A stretch of 64,000 bases of DNA from an uncultured Muribaculaceae bacterium (GCA_910588035.1 CAJUPY010000008.1:21747-85746); one strand, 5' to 3'. Shown: positions 18,565 to 27,736, counted from the stretch's first letter. Notes: generated from the letters alone by a model not told the origin. Numbers and translations: made by a program.

Positions 18565-19065
18565 ATGGATAATTTTGTGGCGATAGATGTCGAGACTGCC
18601 AACAACTACCCCACGAGCATATGCTCTATCGGGGCGGTCAAGGTGATTGACGGAGTCATAGTCGACAGGTTTTATGAATTGGTCAAGCCCGAACCTGAGT
18701 ATTATTTCCGCTATTTCACTGAGCATATTCACGGCATAGGACGGGAAGATACAGAAAACTCACCTACGTTTGACCGGGTGTGGGAACGTCTTGGCCCGTT
18801 CATCGGCAATCTTCCGTTAGTGGCACACAACAAGGCTTTTGACGAGAAATGTATCAGGGCTGCATTCAGATGCTACCGGATGGATTATCCCGACTATGAT
18901 TTCTATTGCACTCTGTCGGCATCACGTCGCAAGATTCCGCGCCATGTGTGCGGCAGTCATTCGTTACCTTCGGTGTGCGAGGCACTTGCAATTCCGTTCA
19001 GAGACCATCACAACGCACTTGCCGATGCCGAGGCGTGTGCGAAAATCGCGATGGTTCTTTTGTGA
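18565..19065 (+). CDS. 3'-5' exonuclease, DnaQ-like
   Basis: 166-residue DEDDh-type exonuclease domain alone. ExoI is visible in FVAIDVETAN, ExoII in PLVAHNKAFDEKC and ExoIII in HNALADAEACAKI, giving the acidic metal ligands and the catalytic His. Stand-alone proteins of this kind are similar to the epsilon subunit of DNA polymerase III, but this one lacks further domains, so its role in repair or RNA/DNA trimming is uncertain. It starts 15 bp after ispH and is followed by hairpins at 19079-19206. Confidence 0.88.
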   Translation: MDNFVAIDVETANNYPTSICSIGAVKVIDGVIVDRFYELVKPEPEYYFRYFTEHIHGIGREDTENSPTFDRVWERLGPFIGNLPLVAHNKAFDEKCIRAAFRCYRMDYPDYDFYCTLSASRRKIPRHVCGSHSLPSVCEALAIPFRDHHNALADAEACAKIAMVLL

Positions 19066-19078
19066 GCCTATAAAAAAA

Positions 19079-19099
19079 GAGCTGTCATCGCGACAGCTC
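19079..19099. terminator. Short hairpin, possible terminator
   Basis: An 8-bp stem with arms 19079-19086 and 19092-19099 and a 5-nt loop, just 13 bp after the exonuclease gene. A run of seven A lies to its left, so the T-tract is on the reverse strand; on the forward strand the stem is followed by a mixed A/T sequence. It probably ends the exonuclease transcript or backs up the mdh terminator. Confidence 0.5.
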
Positions 19100-19183
19100 A
19101 AATTCTTCAAAAACCAATCATTATCATCTTTCTGTTTTTAAAACAAGCATGATTGAAGTTTGGTTCATGAGGCAGTGAAAAAA

Positions 19184-19206
19184 AGAGCCGGCTTCCGGCC
19201 GGCTCT
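19184..19206 (-). terminator. Terminator of mdh
   Basis: A 9-bp GC-rich stem with arms 19184-19192 and 19198-19206 and a 5-nt loop, 9 bp after the mdh stop on the reverse strand. The forward-strand A-run at 19177-19184 supplies the U-tract of the reverse transcript. Confidence 0.8.
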
Positions 19207-19215
19207 CAAAATTTA

Positions 19216-20214
19216 TCAGAGATTGGGGTTGATCTTGTTCCAGTCGGCGATCGGAGGCAGAACACCCATTTCGATTACCTCGTCGCGGAGAGTGCACAGA
19301 TGCCGGTAGCTCTGCTCGAGTTCTTTTTGCTCTTCAGGCGTTCCTTCCATCGGTTTGTGTGTCACACCATCTTTTGTCACTGTCGTTTCCATTGCCATCA
19401 TGATGTTGTGGAAACGGCTGTCATTCACATAGGTGCCGACAGGCCATGTGAATGGTTTACCACCCATTGCGGCAGCGATCATCTCGATCGAGAGGTAGGC
19501 GGGACTTTGGAACGAAGAGCGTCCGCGCAGATCGATGATGTGCTTGCCACCCTGAATCACACGGACTTTCATTTCATCCCAATCTTTTTCGGGAAGTTTC
19601 TCTGTGCCGATTATTTCGGTGAGCGGTTTACCATCTACCTTTGTTGTTGAGGCGAACACGGCCATTTGCTCACCGTGACCGCCATAGGTGCGGCAGTTCT
19701 CGATCTTGTCGGCAGGAATGTTGAAATATTTGCGCAACTGGTTCTGTAGACGCGTGCTGTCAAGTGCGGCGAGAGTCGAGACTTGCGACGGTTTCAGTCC
19801 AGACCACAGAAGGGTGATCAGTCCGGTGATGTCGGCCGGATTGAAAATCACTACGACATGTTTTACATCCGGACAATATTCCTTGATCTTTTTGCCGAAA
19901 TCTTCGGCTATCAGAGCGTTGCCCTTGAGGAGATCCTCGCGTGTCATGCCGGCCTTGCGTGCGGCACCACCCGACGAGACGATATATTTCGCTCCGGTGA
20001 GAGCCTCTTTTTCATCAGAGGTATATGTCAGATTCACACCTTCGAAGCCGCAGTGATAAAGTTCTTCGGCAACCCCTTCGAGTGCTGGTGCGAACGGGTC
20101 ATAAAGACAGATGTTTGGGGTGAGGTGCATCATCATGGCGGTCTGAGCCATGTTAGAGCCGATCATTCCGGCTGCACCAACGATAACGAGTTTGTCAGTG
20201 GTTAGGAAATTCAT
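19216..20214 (-). CDS. mdh: Malate dehydrogenase
   Basis: 332-residue NAD(P)-dependent dehydrogenase interconverting malate and oxaloacetate. The Rossmann motif is IVGAAGMIGSNMAQ (about 11-24). Later come NPADITGL and the catalytic region with TYGGHGEQMAVF, where the His is the proton acceptor. This is the form of the lactate/malate dehydrogenase family common in Bacteroidales, in which the enzyme works in the reductive branch toward succinate and propionate. The gene precedes the helicase-side genes in reverse orientation but has its own terminator; a 19-bp gap separates it from the helicase gene upstream. Confidence 0.94.
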   Translation of the reverse strand: MNFLTTDKLVIVGAAGMIGSNMAQTAMMMHLTPNICLYDPFAPALEGVAEELYHCGFEGVNLTYTSDEKEALTGAKYIVSSGGAARKAGMTREDLLKGNALIAEDFGKKIKEYCPDVKHVVVIFNPADITGLITLLWSGLKPSQVSTLAALDSTRLQNQLRKYFNIPADKIENCRTYGGHGEQMAVFASTTKVDGKPLTEIIGTEKLPEKDWDEMKVRVIQGGKHIIDLRGRSSFQSPAYLSIEMIAAAMGGKPFTWPVGTYVNDSRFHNIMMAMETTVTKDGVTHKPMEGTPEEQKELEQSYRHLCTLRDEVIEMGVLPPIADWNKINPNL

Positions 20215-20232
20215 AAGAATTGATACTTAAGG

Positions 20233-21558
20233 TTATTTTAAAATAGACAGCCTGACTGTCTTGTTTTTCAGTTTGTAGGGTGATGCGGCCTCGATTGTCT
20301 GTCGGGCTTTGGTTGCCGGAACAGCAACAAGCGCGCAATGGTCTTTTAAACTTATTTTGCCAACCTCATCACGGTTCAGGTTGCCGCGTTGCATCATGTA
20401 GCCCGCGACATCACCACGGCTGATTTTATCACGTTTTCCGGCATTGATGTAGATTGTAGAGGTTGACGAAGCAGAGGGAGTATCACATTGAGGACGGGGT
20501 GACAGCGAACGGTCAAAGACAATGTAATCAGGAATGTTGTCTGCTTCAGAGGTTATGACGTATACTGTTCCTGAGGCATCAACGCGTGCTGTGCGTCCGT
20601 TTCTGTGGGTCCATGCTTCGTGCGACGGTGCGATATGGTAGTGGATGACCGAACCTACTCTGTCAAGGTCAAGGCCACGCGATGCGAGATCTGTGGAGAT
20701 CAAGACCGGTGTGGTTCCGTTGTCAAGCAGGTCAAGAGCCTGCTCGCGCTGACGCTGTTCCATGCCGCCGTGATACATTCCGACAGCAAAGTGAGCTTTT
20801 TTAAGCGATTGATAGACACGTTCGACACTTTCGCGGTGGTTGAGAAAGACAATGGTCTTTTCATCATGTGGAAGTGTGAGCAGCAGGTCGGTCAGTGTCG
20901 CCAGTTTGTCGCGTTGAGGAGATTCGACATTGACGATCTGCATTCTGGCCCGCGGAGCCTCTGTGCGGTCTGTGTAATCTATTGTCTCAGGGTTGTCGAG
21001 ATTTAGAAATTGAGGTATCTCGGTGAGGCGTGTCGCCGATGTAAGGACAGTCAGCGCGAGTTTACGTGGCAATTTCCGTGCTATGCGCTTCATTTCATCG
21101 AGGAATCCGAGTTCAAGAGATTTGTCATATTCGTCGAGTACAAGCAATCTGACACTTTGTCCGTTCAAGGTGCCACGGGTAAGGTGGTCGAGCAGACGAC
21201 CCGGAGTCGAGACGACTATGTCGGGCATCGCGCCGTTGATAGAGTCGACCTCGGCTTGCATAGGGTGTCCGCCATAAAATGTCGCGGTCTTGTAACCGAC
21301 AGCGGCTTTTCTGATCACTTCGCCGGTTTGTATTGTCAATTCGCGTGACGGTGCGACGACAACAGCCTGAAGTTCACCCGAGGGGCGTTCCATTCTCTTC
21401 AACATTGCGATTGTGAAAGCGAGCGTCTTTCCCGAACCAGTCGGTGAAAGAAGAATCAGTTGCGGAGATGAAGACGACAGAACAGCCAGCTGCATCGGGT
21501 TAAGAGACTCTATGGCGGCCGATTTCAATATGTTGTCGATAATTTGTTTTTTTTCCAT
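20233..21558 (-). CDS. DEAD-box RNA helicase, DbpA-like
   Basis: 441 residues. Motif I SPTGSGKTLAF, Ia VVAPSRELTIQ, II VLDEYDKSLE (DEYD in place of the usual DEAD), III LTSATRL, V STDLASRGLDLD and VI HRNGRTARV are visible. The C-terminal 80 residues, with YINAGKRDKISRGDVAGYM, match the DbpA RNA-binding domain that targets helix 92 of 23S rRNA in E. coli. The function is therefore probably in large-subunit ribosome assembly. The DEYD variant and relatively short linkers are the only odd points. It lies between mdh and the histidine kinase, all in reverse. Confidence 0.9.
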   Translation of the reverse strand: MEKKQIIDNILKSAAIESLNPMQLAVLSSSSPQLILLSPTGSGKTLAFTIAMLKRMERPSGELQAVVVAPSRELTIQTGEVIRKAAVGYKTATFYGGHPMQAEVDSINGAMPDIVVSTPGRLLDHLTRGTLNGQSVRLLVLDEYDKSLELGFLDEMKRIARKLPRKLALTVLTSATRLTEIPQFLNLDNPETIDYTDRTEAPRARMQIVNVESPQRDKLATLTDLLLTLPHDEKTIVFLNHRESVERVYQSLKKAHFAVGMYHGGMEQRQREQALDLLDNGTTPVLISTDLASRGLDLDRVGSVIHYHIAPSHEAWTHRNGRTARVDASGTVYVITSEADNIPDYIVFDRSLSPRPQCDTPSASSTSTIYINAGKRDKISRGDVAGYMMQRGNLNRDEVGKISLKDHCALVAVPATKARQTIEAASPYKLKNKTVRLSILK

Positions 21559-21577
21559 TTCAATTATAACGTTTTTT

Positions 21578-22810
21578 TCAATCCTTTTGTTGAAGCGGTG
21601 TCAGTGGAATCTCGATAGCGAAAGTTGTACCTTTACCGACTTCAGAAGAGTGGACATAGATGCGCCCGGAGTGATATTGTTCGATGATGCGACGTGCGAG
21701 CGTGAGACCGAGTCCCCAGCCACGTTTCTTTGTCGTGAATCCGGGGTGGAAGATCGTGTCGAAATTCTTGCGGTTTATTCCTTTACCGGTGTCTGAGACC
21801 ATTATCACTGCTTTTTTATCGGCGGCGGTTGTAGTGACGGTAATGCTTCCGGATCCCTCCATGGCATCGACGGCATTTTTGATAAGGTTTTCCATTACCC
21901 ATTCAAAGAGTGGTGAGCTGGCCTTTACCGGCAGCGGATGGCTGTAGAGAGAGACGGTAAGGCATATGCGGCTTGAGATGCGCGATGACATGTATATTGT
22001 CGCTTTCTCTACTATAGTGTTGAGATCGACGGCGTCGAGGGTCGGTTCAGAACCGATCTTTGAGAAACGCGAGGCGATTGTAGACAGACGGTTGACATCT
22101 TTGTTCATTTCGTCGACATATTCTTTGTCGACACCGAGCGACGGCAACAGTTCGACCCATGCCATCAGCGATGAGATCGGAGTACCGAGCTGGTGGGCTG
22201 TTTCTTTCGACAACCCGACCCACACCTTGTTTTGTTCGGCACGTTTGGTCGACGACACGGCATAGTAGACTATGCCGATGAACGCAAGCATTATCAACAA
22301 CTGAATGTAGGGGTAATAACTTAATTTTTTCAGTAGTTTGGAGTCTTCGTAATAGAGGTGTTGGAGATTGTTTGGCGAGATTATGATGTGGATCACATTT
22401 GGCGTTTCCTTCAATGCGCTGAGTTTGCGATAGAGAAAGCGGCTGTTTATCTCAGAAAGAATATATGCGTCGTCGCCTGATTCAGGCGGTTCCGGCAGAT
22501 CAAAATTGCGATGCAGCAAAATCGTGCCGTTATCATCGGTCAGAAGCACGGGAATCGTATGATTACGCTCGATAATGCTGAGCAGAAACTCGATGTCGGT
22601 TGCGTTTCGTTCTGGGTCGTCTTGATTTTGTCCGATGCTTATGATCTCTTTCGTGGCGTCGGCCCAGATCTGCATCCGTTCACGTTCTTGAGTGGAAAGA
22701 TCTCTTACCAGATTGTTTGAGACATATAGAAACAGGCCGACTACGATGAGGGTAGCGATCAGAAACAATATTGTTCCTGCTCTCCGGCGGTCATAGATGT
22801 TCATAGGCAA
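21578..22810 (-). CDS. Sensor histidine kinase, orphan
   Basis: 410 residues. Two membrane helices (about 13-30 and 163-183) enclose a periplasmic sensing domain of about 130 residues. The kinase core follows without a clear HAMP domain: H-box KETAHQLGTPISSLMAWVE, with the His as phosphorylation site, N-box ENLIKNAVDAM, and G boxes DTGKGINRKNF and GWGLGLTLAR. No response regulator gene is nearby, so its partner is unknown. Its start overlaps the end of the HAD phosphatase gene by 10 bp, indicating a common reverse transcript with the phosphatase, the ferredoxin and the Smr protein. Confidence 0.9.
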   Translation of the reverse strand: MPMNIYDRRRAGTILFLIATLIVVGLFLYVSNNLVRDLSTQERERMQIWADATKEIISIGQNQDDPERNATDIEFLLSIIERNHTIPVLLTDDNGTILLHRNFDLPEPPESGDDAYILSEINSRFLYRKLSALKETPNVIHIIISPNNLQHLYYEDSKLLKKLSYYPYIQLLIMLAFIGIVYYAVSSTKRAEQNKVWVGLSKETAHQLGTPISSLMAWVELLPSLGVDKEYVDEMNKDVNRLSTIASRFSKIGSEPTLDAVDLNTIVEKATIYMSSRISSRICLTVSLYSHPLPVKASSPLFEWVMENLIKNAVDAMEGSGSITVTTTAADKKAVIMVSDTGKGINRKNFDTIFHPGFTTKKRGWGLGLTLARRIIEQYHSGRIYVHSSEVGKGTTFAIEIPLTPLQQKD

Positions 22811-23637
22811 CAGTCTTTTTCAATGAAACGTGCCACAGCATCAGCACTGTTAGGCCCGATCACCTCTCCGGCCCGCGTTTTGACTTCGGGTAGTGCGTTT
22901 CCGACAGCAACGGCCAGGTCGGCGACTTCAAACATGGGCAAGTCGTTGAGGTTGTCGCCAAACACCACCAGGCGGTCGGCCCCACATTCTTTTTTAAGTC
23001 TCATAACCGCTCCGGCTTTAGACACTCCGGGGGCGAAAATTTCAATGAGAGATGCTTTGGGGTCGAATATGTCGGGATAGGCCGATACCGAGCAGTCACC
23101 ACGTTTTTTCAGTTTGTCGGCGACACGCATGATGTTATCAGTCGGTCCTGTGGCAAAGGCCAACATCATTTTGTCAAGACAGGCATCAGGAACGTTCATT
23201 CCGATATAAAATCTTTTCAGCGGCAGATTTTTGCGTTGCTCGTAGAAATCACGCTCTTTACGATTCATTTCCAAGCCATGATATACCTCAAGCAAAGCCG
23301 ACGGAGAGGAGAGCGTGTAGACAAAAGGATCGATCTGTTCGTCGGCAAGTTCCTGCAAGACACCGGCGGCCAGAGATCGGGTCATGTATATCGGCGAGAT
23401 GTAGTGCTGTGTGTTTCTGTCCCACAAAGCGGCACCGGTCAGCACTATTGCCGGAACTGTCGTCACTGTCGCCTCAAGCAGTTTTGAGACGGTGGCCGGA
23501 GTGCGTGCCGTGGCTACGGTGATAAGTGCGCCGCGGCGACTCAGATCGCTGATTATGCGTGCCGATTCCTGACTGACCAGACTGTTGTTGTCGAGCAGGG
23601 TTCCGTCGAGGTCTGAAATGTAGAGAGTCTTTGCCAT
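22801..23637 (-). CDS. Cof-type HAD-superfamily phosphatase
   Basis: 278 residues with class IIb cap of the HAD superfamily. Motif I YISDLDGTLLDNN carries the nucleophile Asp and the proton donor Asp; motif IV GDNLNDLPMFEVA binds magnesium. A Lys in the middle part, with PKASLIEIFAPGVSKAGAV, supplies motif III. Such enzymes act on sugar phosphates or flavin/pyridoxal phosphates; the actual substrate is not readable. It overlaps the histidine kinase gene downstream by 10 bp and lies 3 bp from the ferredoxin-like gene upstream. Confidence 0.9.
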   Translation of the reverse strand: MAKTLYISDLDGTLLDNNSLVSQESARIISDLSRRGALITVATARTPATVSKLLEATVTTVPAIVLTGAALWDRNTQHYISPIYMTRSLAAGVLQELADEQIDPFVYTLSSPSALLEVYHGLEMNRKERDFYEQRKNLPLKRFYIGMNVPDACLDKMMLAFATGPTDNIMRVADKLKKRGDCSVSAYPDIFDPKASLIEIFAPGVSKAGAVMRLKKECGADRLVVFGDNLNDLPMFEVADLAVAVGNALPEVKTRAGEVIGPNSADAVARFIEKDCCL

Positions 23638-23640
23638 TAT

Positions 23641-24438
23641 TTACGTTGGTTGTTTGTTTGAATCTGACACACCCTTTGAAATGAAACGGCGGTATTGTCC
23701 TTTGGTGTCTGTAGCCTTTCCATATCTTATTGCGTGAACAGGGCAGATGTGGTAACAACGCAGGCACATCGCACAATTGTTGTTCCACTTCGGACTACCG
23801 TCGGTCATGACTATGTTTCGGGTGGGGCAGTTGCGTGAACAGAGTCCGCACGAAGTACACAACCCGGTGTTGACTTTGAATCTGTCGGCCGACATCTCAA
23901 ACCTTATGAACCAGGGATATATCAACGAGGTCTTCACCCAGGGCCATGAACCTCTGACAACATCGTCATCGGTCGATTTCAGTGTGATCTGGTTCGCTAT
24001 GTGGCGGATGCGGTCTGCTGCAAGGTCAATTTTTTTCTTTTCAAGCTCAGGCGAGTCGACATCGAATCCCGTCATGTTGACATAGGTGTTAGGCATCGTG
24101 ACAGAAAAAGCCGCCATTGGTTTCCATCCACGGCGTTTTATTTCATTTCGCCACATCTTGTGGCAGTTTCCGATATCGTCGCCACATGTCGTCACCATGA
24201 AATGATCACATTTCTCAGATACTTCGACAGTAGCCTCCCTGATGAACCTGATGACTACCGGAGGTACCCCCCAACTGTAGGTCGGGAAAACCCAGATTAT
24301 GCGATCAGGATTTCCCTCGATTGTTCCCGGTTTTGTGAGCAGATCATTTTCGAGCACGATCAGTCTGTCGCCCGAAAGTTCGTGAAGTTTCCGGGCTACG
24401 AAGAGGCTGTTGCCGGTTCCGGTGAAACAAACGATCAT
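23641..24438 (-). CDS. EFR1-type flavodoxin-ferredoxin protein
   Basis: 265 residues. The N-terminal flavodoxin-like part has the phosphate loop FTGTGNSLFVAR (about 5-16). The C-terminal part has two [4Fe-4S] motifs, CTSCGLCSRNCP and CAMCLRCYHICP, as in bacterial ferredoxins. This combination is the EFR1 family, a putative electron carrier in anaerobes. The partner enzyme is unknown. It overlaps the Smr gene by 4 bp and is followed 3 bp later by the HAD phosphatase gene. Confidence 0.9.
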   Translation of the reverse strand: MIVCFTGTGNSLFVARKLHELSGDRLIVLENDLLTKPGTIEGNPDRIIWVFPTYSWGVPPVVIRFIREATVEVSEKCDHFMVTTCGDDIGNCHKMWRNEIKRRGWKPMAAFSVTMPNTYVNMTGFDVDSPELEKKKIDLAADRIRHIANQITLKSTDDDVVRGSWPWVKTSLIYPWFIRFEMSADRFKVNTGLCTSCGLCSRNCPTRNIVMTDGSPKWNNNCAMCLRCYHICPVHAIRYGKATDTKGQYRRFISKGVSDSNKQPT

Positions 24439-25511
24439 TTTATGGTAACCTGAGTCGCACCGTAGCCATATTCGCGGAACGAGGCATCTTGAAATTGAAA
24501 GCCCTTGTATCGGTAGTTCAGCTCTTTAAGCAGAGCCTGCCGCAGAACACCTTCACCTTTTCCATGAATAAACACGATTTTCTGACCGTGGTTCTTCAGG
24601 TTGGAGTCCATCACACGTCTGAATTCGTCAACCTGTAGGTTAAGCATGTCGGCATTTGAGAGACCGTGAACATTGTCGACAAGCTCCTGAATGTGCAGGT
24701 CGACTTCAATTATGTCGTTATTGCGTTTCTCGCTGTGCTTCACAACTCTTTTACGCACCGGTTTGTCGGCTTTCATTTTCTCTTTCATCGCTGTTTCAAG
24801 ACGGCTGCTGTCAATGGCGGCCTTCCGTGTCACGACATCGTCGCGGACAATGTCGACCGCGATCACTTTGGTGTCGAAATAGATGTTTTCACGGAAACAG
24901 TGGAGTTTGAAAAATTTGGTTGTGTCAAGTTTTTGCTCGACGGCCACCGGATTTTTCATTTTGAACGCTTTGTCGCGTTTGAAGGCTATGCACTGAACGG
25001 CTATTTCCCCGATTTCGGTGATGTCTTCACGCAACAGTTCGCCGACGAAAACCTGAATGTTAGGCTCGACGATTCCGGCATAGCGTGTTGTCCACATCGA
25101 GTCGCGGTCACTGCGGCTCATGTATGAGAAGTAGAGGTAATAGTTTGAGTCGTTGACAAGATAGGTGCTGAATGTGGTCGTGTTGAGTTGTTTGATATCA
25201 TCGGGCTCATATGCCAGGACTATGTTGAGCTTCTCACCTCCGGGAGTCTCTTCTGTAGTTTCGGTTTCCTCTGGTTTGACTTTTGGCGACTGCGGTCGGG
25301 TAGGGGGTACTGCCGTTGTCTCGGCGTGTCCTTCACCGCGATCGGCCGGTTTACCTGCCGACGCGGGTTTCACAACTACAAGTTCGCGTATCAAAACTGG
25401 GGTCTCGAAGCCGTCCTCGTCGGCCACATGAGCTATGTTGTCGGTTATTCTCACTATTGTTCCGCCTCCGATGCTGTTGAGGAAGCGGACAGTATCTCCA
25501 ATCTGTGCCAT
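24435..25511 (-). CDS. DUF2027 and Smr domain protein
   Basis: 358 residues. The first 50 residues contain a KOW/SH3-like beta segment, GDTVRFLNSIGGGTIVRITD. The middle part (about 90-240) is the Bacteroidetes DUF2027 beta domain. The C-terminal 85 residues are an Smr domain, with the motif EVDLHIQELVDNV and the HGKGEGVLRQAL loop characteristic of MutS2-type Smr nucleases. The Smr domain usually nicks DNA or binds RNA; in this family the exact role is unknown. The gene begins directly after a 32-bp palindrome (25522-25553) that separates it from the DUF4954 gene. Confidence 0.88.
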   Translation of the reverse strand: MAQIGDTVRFLNSIGGGTIVRITDNIAHVADEDGFETPVLIRELVVVKPASAGKPADRGEGHAETTAVPPTRPQSPKVKPEETETTEETPGGEKLNIVLAYEPDDIKQLNTTTFSTYLVNDSNYYLYFSYMSRSDRDSMWTTRYAGIVEPNIQVFVGELLREDITEIGEIAVQCIAFKRDKAFKMKNPVAVEQKLDTTKFFKLHCFRENIYFDTKVIAVDIVRDDVVTRKAAIDSSRLETAMKEKMKADKPVRKRVVKHSEKRNNDIIEVDLHIQELVDNVHGLSNADMLNLQVDEFRRVMDSNLKNHGQKIVFIHGKGEGVLRQALLKELNYRYKGFQFQDASFREYGYGATQVTIK

Positions 25512-25521
25512 TATCTTATAA

Positions 25522-25553
25522 AAAAATTTGCTGTAAATTTACAGCAAATTTTT
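25522..25553 (-). terminator. 32-bp perfect palindrome, likely terminator of DUF4954 gene
   Basis: Arms 25522-25537 and 25538-25553 are exact reverse complements with no unpaired centre, flanked by six to seven A on the left so that the reverse transcript has a U-run. It lies 26 bp after the DUF4954 stop and 10 bp before the start of the Smr gene. It could also act as an attenuator for the following operon. Confidence 0.65.
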
Positions 25554-25579
25554 CTATTTGTCAATATGCATGAATAGAT

Positions 25580-27574
25580 TCAGCACTTTATTCGTTCAAG
25601 TAATTCGGCACCGAGTTCACGTTTTTTCTCGATGTGGTCAATTACCATCATCACAAATGGGTCGGTATCGAAGTCACCTCTGACCTGCTCGAAGTCGGCG
25701 TCGCGGCACTCGCGTGGACCGTCGGCACCGAACCCGATGCGGGAGATCAGCGAATATTCCTTGCGTGCGTCGTCGTAAAGCATTCGGTCGAGTGTCGTCA
25801 CGCTGTCGCTCCAGCGTGCTACGATCATGCGAATGTCTTCGGCGGTCAGTTCGCTGCATTCTTTTCCCCACCATTGTTTGAATCGGCTGTTGACCCAGGT
25901 CCATTCCATGTCGTAGTACTCGTCACCGAGATCACGGAGGCGGTTCTCGATTTTCTCCAGAGAGTCGACACGGCGGTTAGCTATGTCATCGCAAAGTCGT
26001 TCGATCTCAGCTTTCGGGGCGATCATTCCGGCAATGTCGACCCACTCTCCGATGCCTCGGGTTGTGGTCGGACGCAAACGTTCGATGATCTGTTCATCGG
26101 AAGTGAAATCGACGCCTTTCAGACGGCTTATGACCGAGTTTCCCATAAATTTGTCGATCGCCATGCGGTAATATTCACGTCCTTTTTTCAAAGCCGATGA
26201 CGTTATTGTCATCGAACGGTAGACATATTGCTCAGATGTGTGGCCGCCGGTGTGTTGAATTGAATCGAGCAATTCGATTCCGCTGAACATTTTCGAGGCT
26301 GTGAAAGGGCTCAGGAGGTTGAAGTTGATTATGTCGAGTTTGTCGTCGTCACGCCGTCTGTCGCGTTTGGGCCATTTCTGGGCATCGCGGATGGTGCCTA
26401 CACTTTTTATGTTCACCCCCGGAACGAGATAGCTCGTCCCGCGGTTCTCGATCAGATAAGAGAAGGGGAGCCGGCTTGTGTCGGGGTGATTGACGTGGCG
26501 TCCCATGACCAGCGAGAAAGCTCCTATTCGCGCGGGCCATAGAATGTAGGAGTCGCTTGTTGTCTTTGAACCGCGTTCGACCACTCCTTGATGAATCGGG
26601 CCGAGTTTATACATGTGGTTGCTCTGGTTTGATCCGGATCCTGCATTGAGAAATGAGAACATTCCGGCTATCAGCAGACTCGACTTGTGCATTGTCACTG
26701 TATAGGGACCGGCAAAAATCGCAGCAGCCTCACCGTTCTCACATGCGCAATTTGAGAAAAACAGTGAGTCGTGGGCCGAGAACAGGTGTGACAGGTGAGT
26801 GGCCTGGCCGATGAATGTGTTCAGCAGAACGACGCTGTCTTCGACATGTGCTCCGGCGGCGAGAATGAAATGGTCTGCCATGACGTTTGTTCCGACATAG
26901 ACAGGATCTTTTTCAGATGACGCTATAGTGCCGTCGGTCAGTTTGGCGGCACTGTCGATGACCGCATGACAGCCTATGTTGACATTTGTGATCACCCCGG
27001 CATTGATCACTTTGGCGTGATGCCCGATAGATCCGCGTGGAGTTGTGGCTTTCTTCGCTTCAGCGGAAATCAGTTCCCTGAATGACTCTATGAGTTGAGG
27101 ATTGTGGCGGTACATTGCCGTCAGATAGGCTGTCTGCGCCGACAGTCGCGTATATATCGGCACTTCGCGTCCTCCTGTCTCGTTCAATACGGAGACTTCG
27201 GTTCCGATGCCAAAAGAAGAATCACCTGTCGCAACGATGCGGTCTACGTTTTCGATAAATACGTGATCGCCTATGTTGTAGTTGGCGATGTAATTTGACA
27301 CATTTCTTATATAGACATTGTCTCCGACTGAAACATTGTGGAGGGTCACATTGCTCAGGCCCGAAACAACGGGAACACCACCTTCGAGAATGAACGATTT
27401 ATCAAATTTTCCGAGAGAAATCTCGCCCGACAGTCGCAGATTACTGCATCGGGTGGCGTCAAAACATTGGTCGACCGAAACATTGTTCCAATTGTCGGCA
27501 GAACAGCCGCGTGACTGGAGAGTCGTGATTTCTTCGTCTGTCAGCTGCCTGTAGTTCTTTTTTGTTGAAGTCAT
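25580..27574 (-). CDS. DUF4954 family protein
   Basis: 664-residue protein recognised as DUF4954 by its N-terminus with LTDEEITTLQSRGC and the VDQCFDATRCSNLRLSGEI region. The first 450 residues contain hexapeptide-type repeats such as NVTLHNVSVGDNVYIRN and AVIDSAAKLTDGTIASS, predicting a left-handed beta-helix as in acyl- and nucleotidyl-sugar transferases; the C-terminal 200 residues are helical. There is no signal peptide. Function unknown in the family; the sequence suggests transferase-like or sugar-nucleotide binding activity. It has its own promoter at 27618-27649 and a terminator at 25522-25553, so it is monocistronic. Confidence 0.9.
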   Translation of the reverse strand: MTSTKKNYRQLTDEEITTLQSRGCSADNWNNVSVDQCFDATRCSNLRLSGEISLGKFDKSFILEGGVPVVSGLSNVTLHNVSVGDNVYIRNVSNYIANYNIGDHVFIENVDRIVATGDSSFGIGTEVSVLNETGGREVPIYTRLSAQTAYLTAMYRHNPQLIESFRELISAEAKKATTPRGSIGHHAKVINAGVITNVNIGCHAVIDSAAKLTDGTIASSEKDPVYVGTNVMADHFILAAGAHVEDSVVLLNTFIGQATHLSHLFSAHDSLFFSNCACENGEAAAIFAGPYTVTMHKSSLLIAGMFSFLNAGSGSNQSNHMYKLGPIHQGVVERGSKTTSDSYILWPARIGAFSLVMGRHVNHPDTSRLPFSYLIENRGTSYLVPGVNIKSVGTIRDAQKWPKRDRRRDDDKLDIINFNLLSPFTASKMFSGIELLDSIQHTGGHTSEQYVYRSMTITSSALKKGREYYRMAIDKFMGNSVISRLKGVDFTSDEQIIERLRPTTTRGIGEWVDIAGMIAPKAEIERLCDDIANRRVDSLEKIENRLRDLGDEYYDMEWTWVNSRFKQWWGKECSELTAEDIRMIVARWSDSVTTLDRMLYDDARKEYSLISRIGFGADGPRECRDADFEQVRGDFDTDPFVMMVIDHIEKKRELGAELLERIKC

Positions 27575-27617
27575 AGTGGAAAAGTGAACATAAGTGATTG
27601 ATACTTGAATTGCTGTT

Positions 27618-27649
27618 GCAAAGATACGAATAAGTCGAGAGCAAATGCA
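27618..27649 (-). promoter_or_regulatory. Bacteroidetes-type promoter for DUF4954 gene
   Basis: On the reverse strand, -7 TATCTTTG (27625-27618) and -33 TTG (27649-27647) lie 21 bp apart. The predicted leader is about 37 nt. Confidence 0.7.
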
Positions 27650-27736
27650 AATTTATTTGCAATTTGCCGAGCGGGAGTATCTAAGACGGAGTCAAAGTTA
27701 TGAATATTTTACGAGAAAAACATGGTTTGCTGCGTT

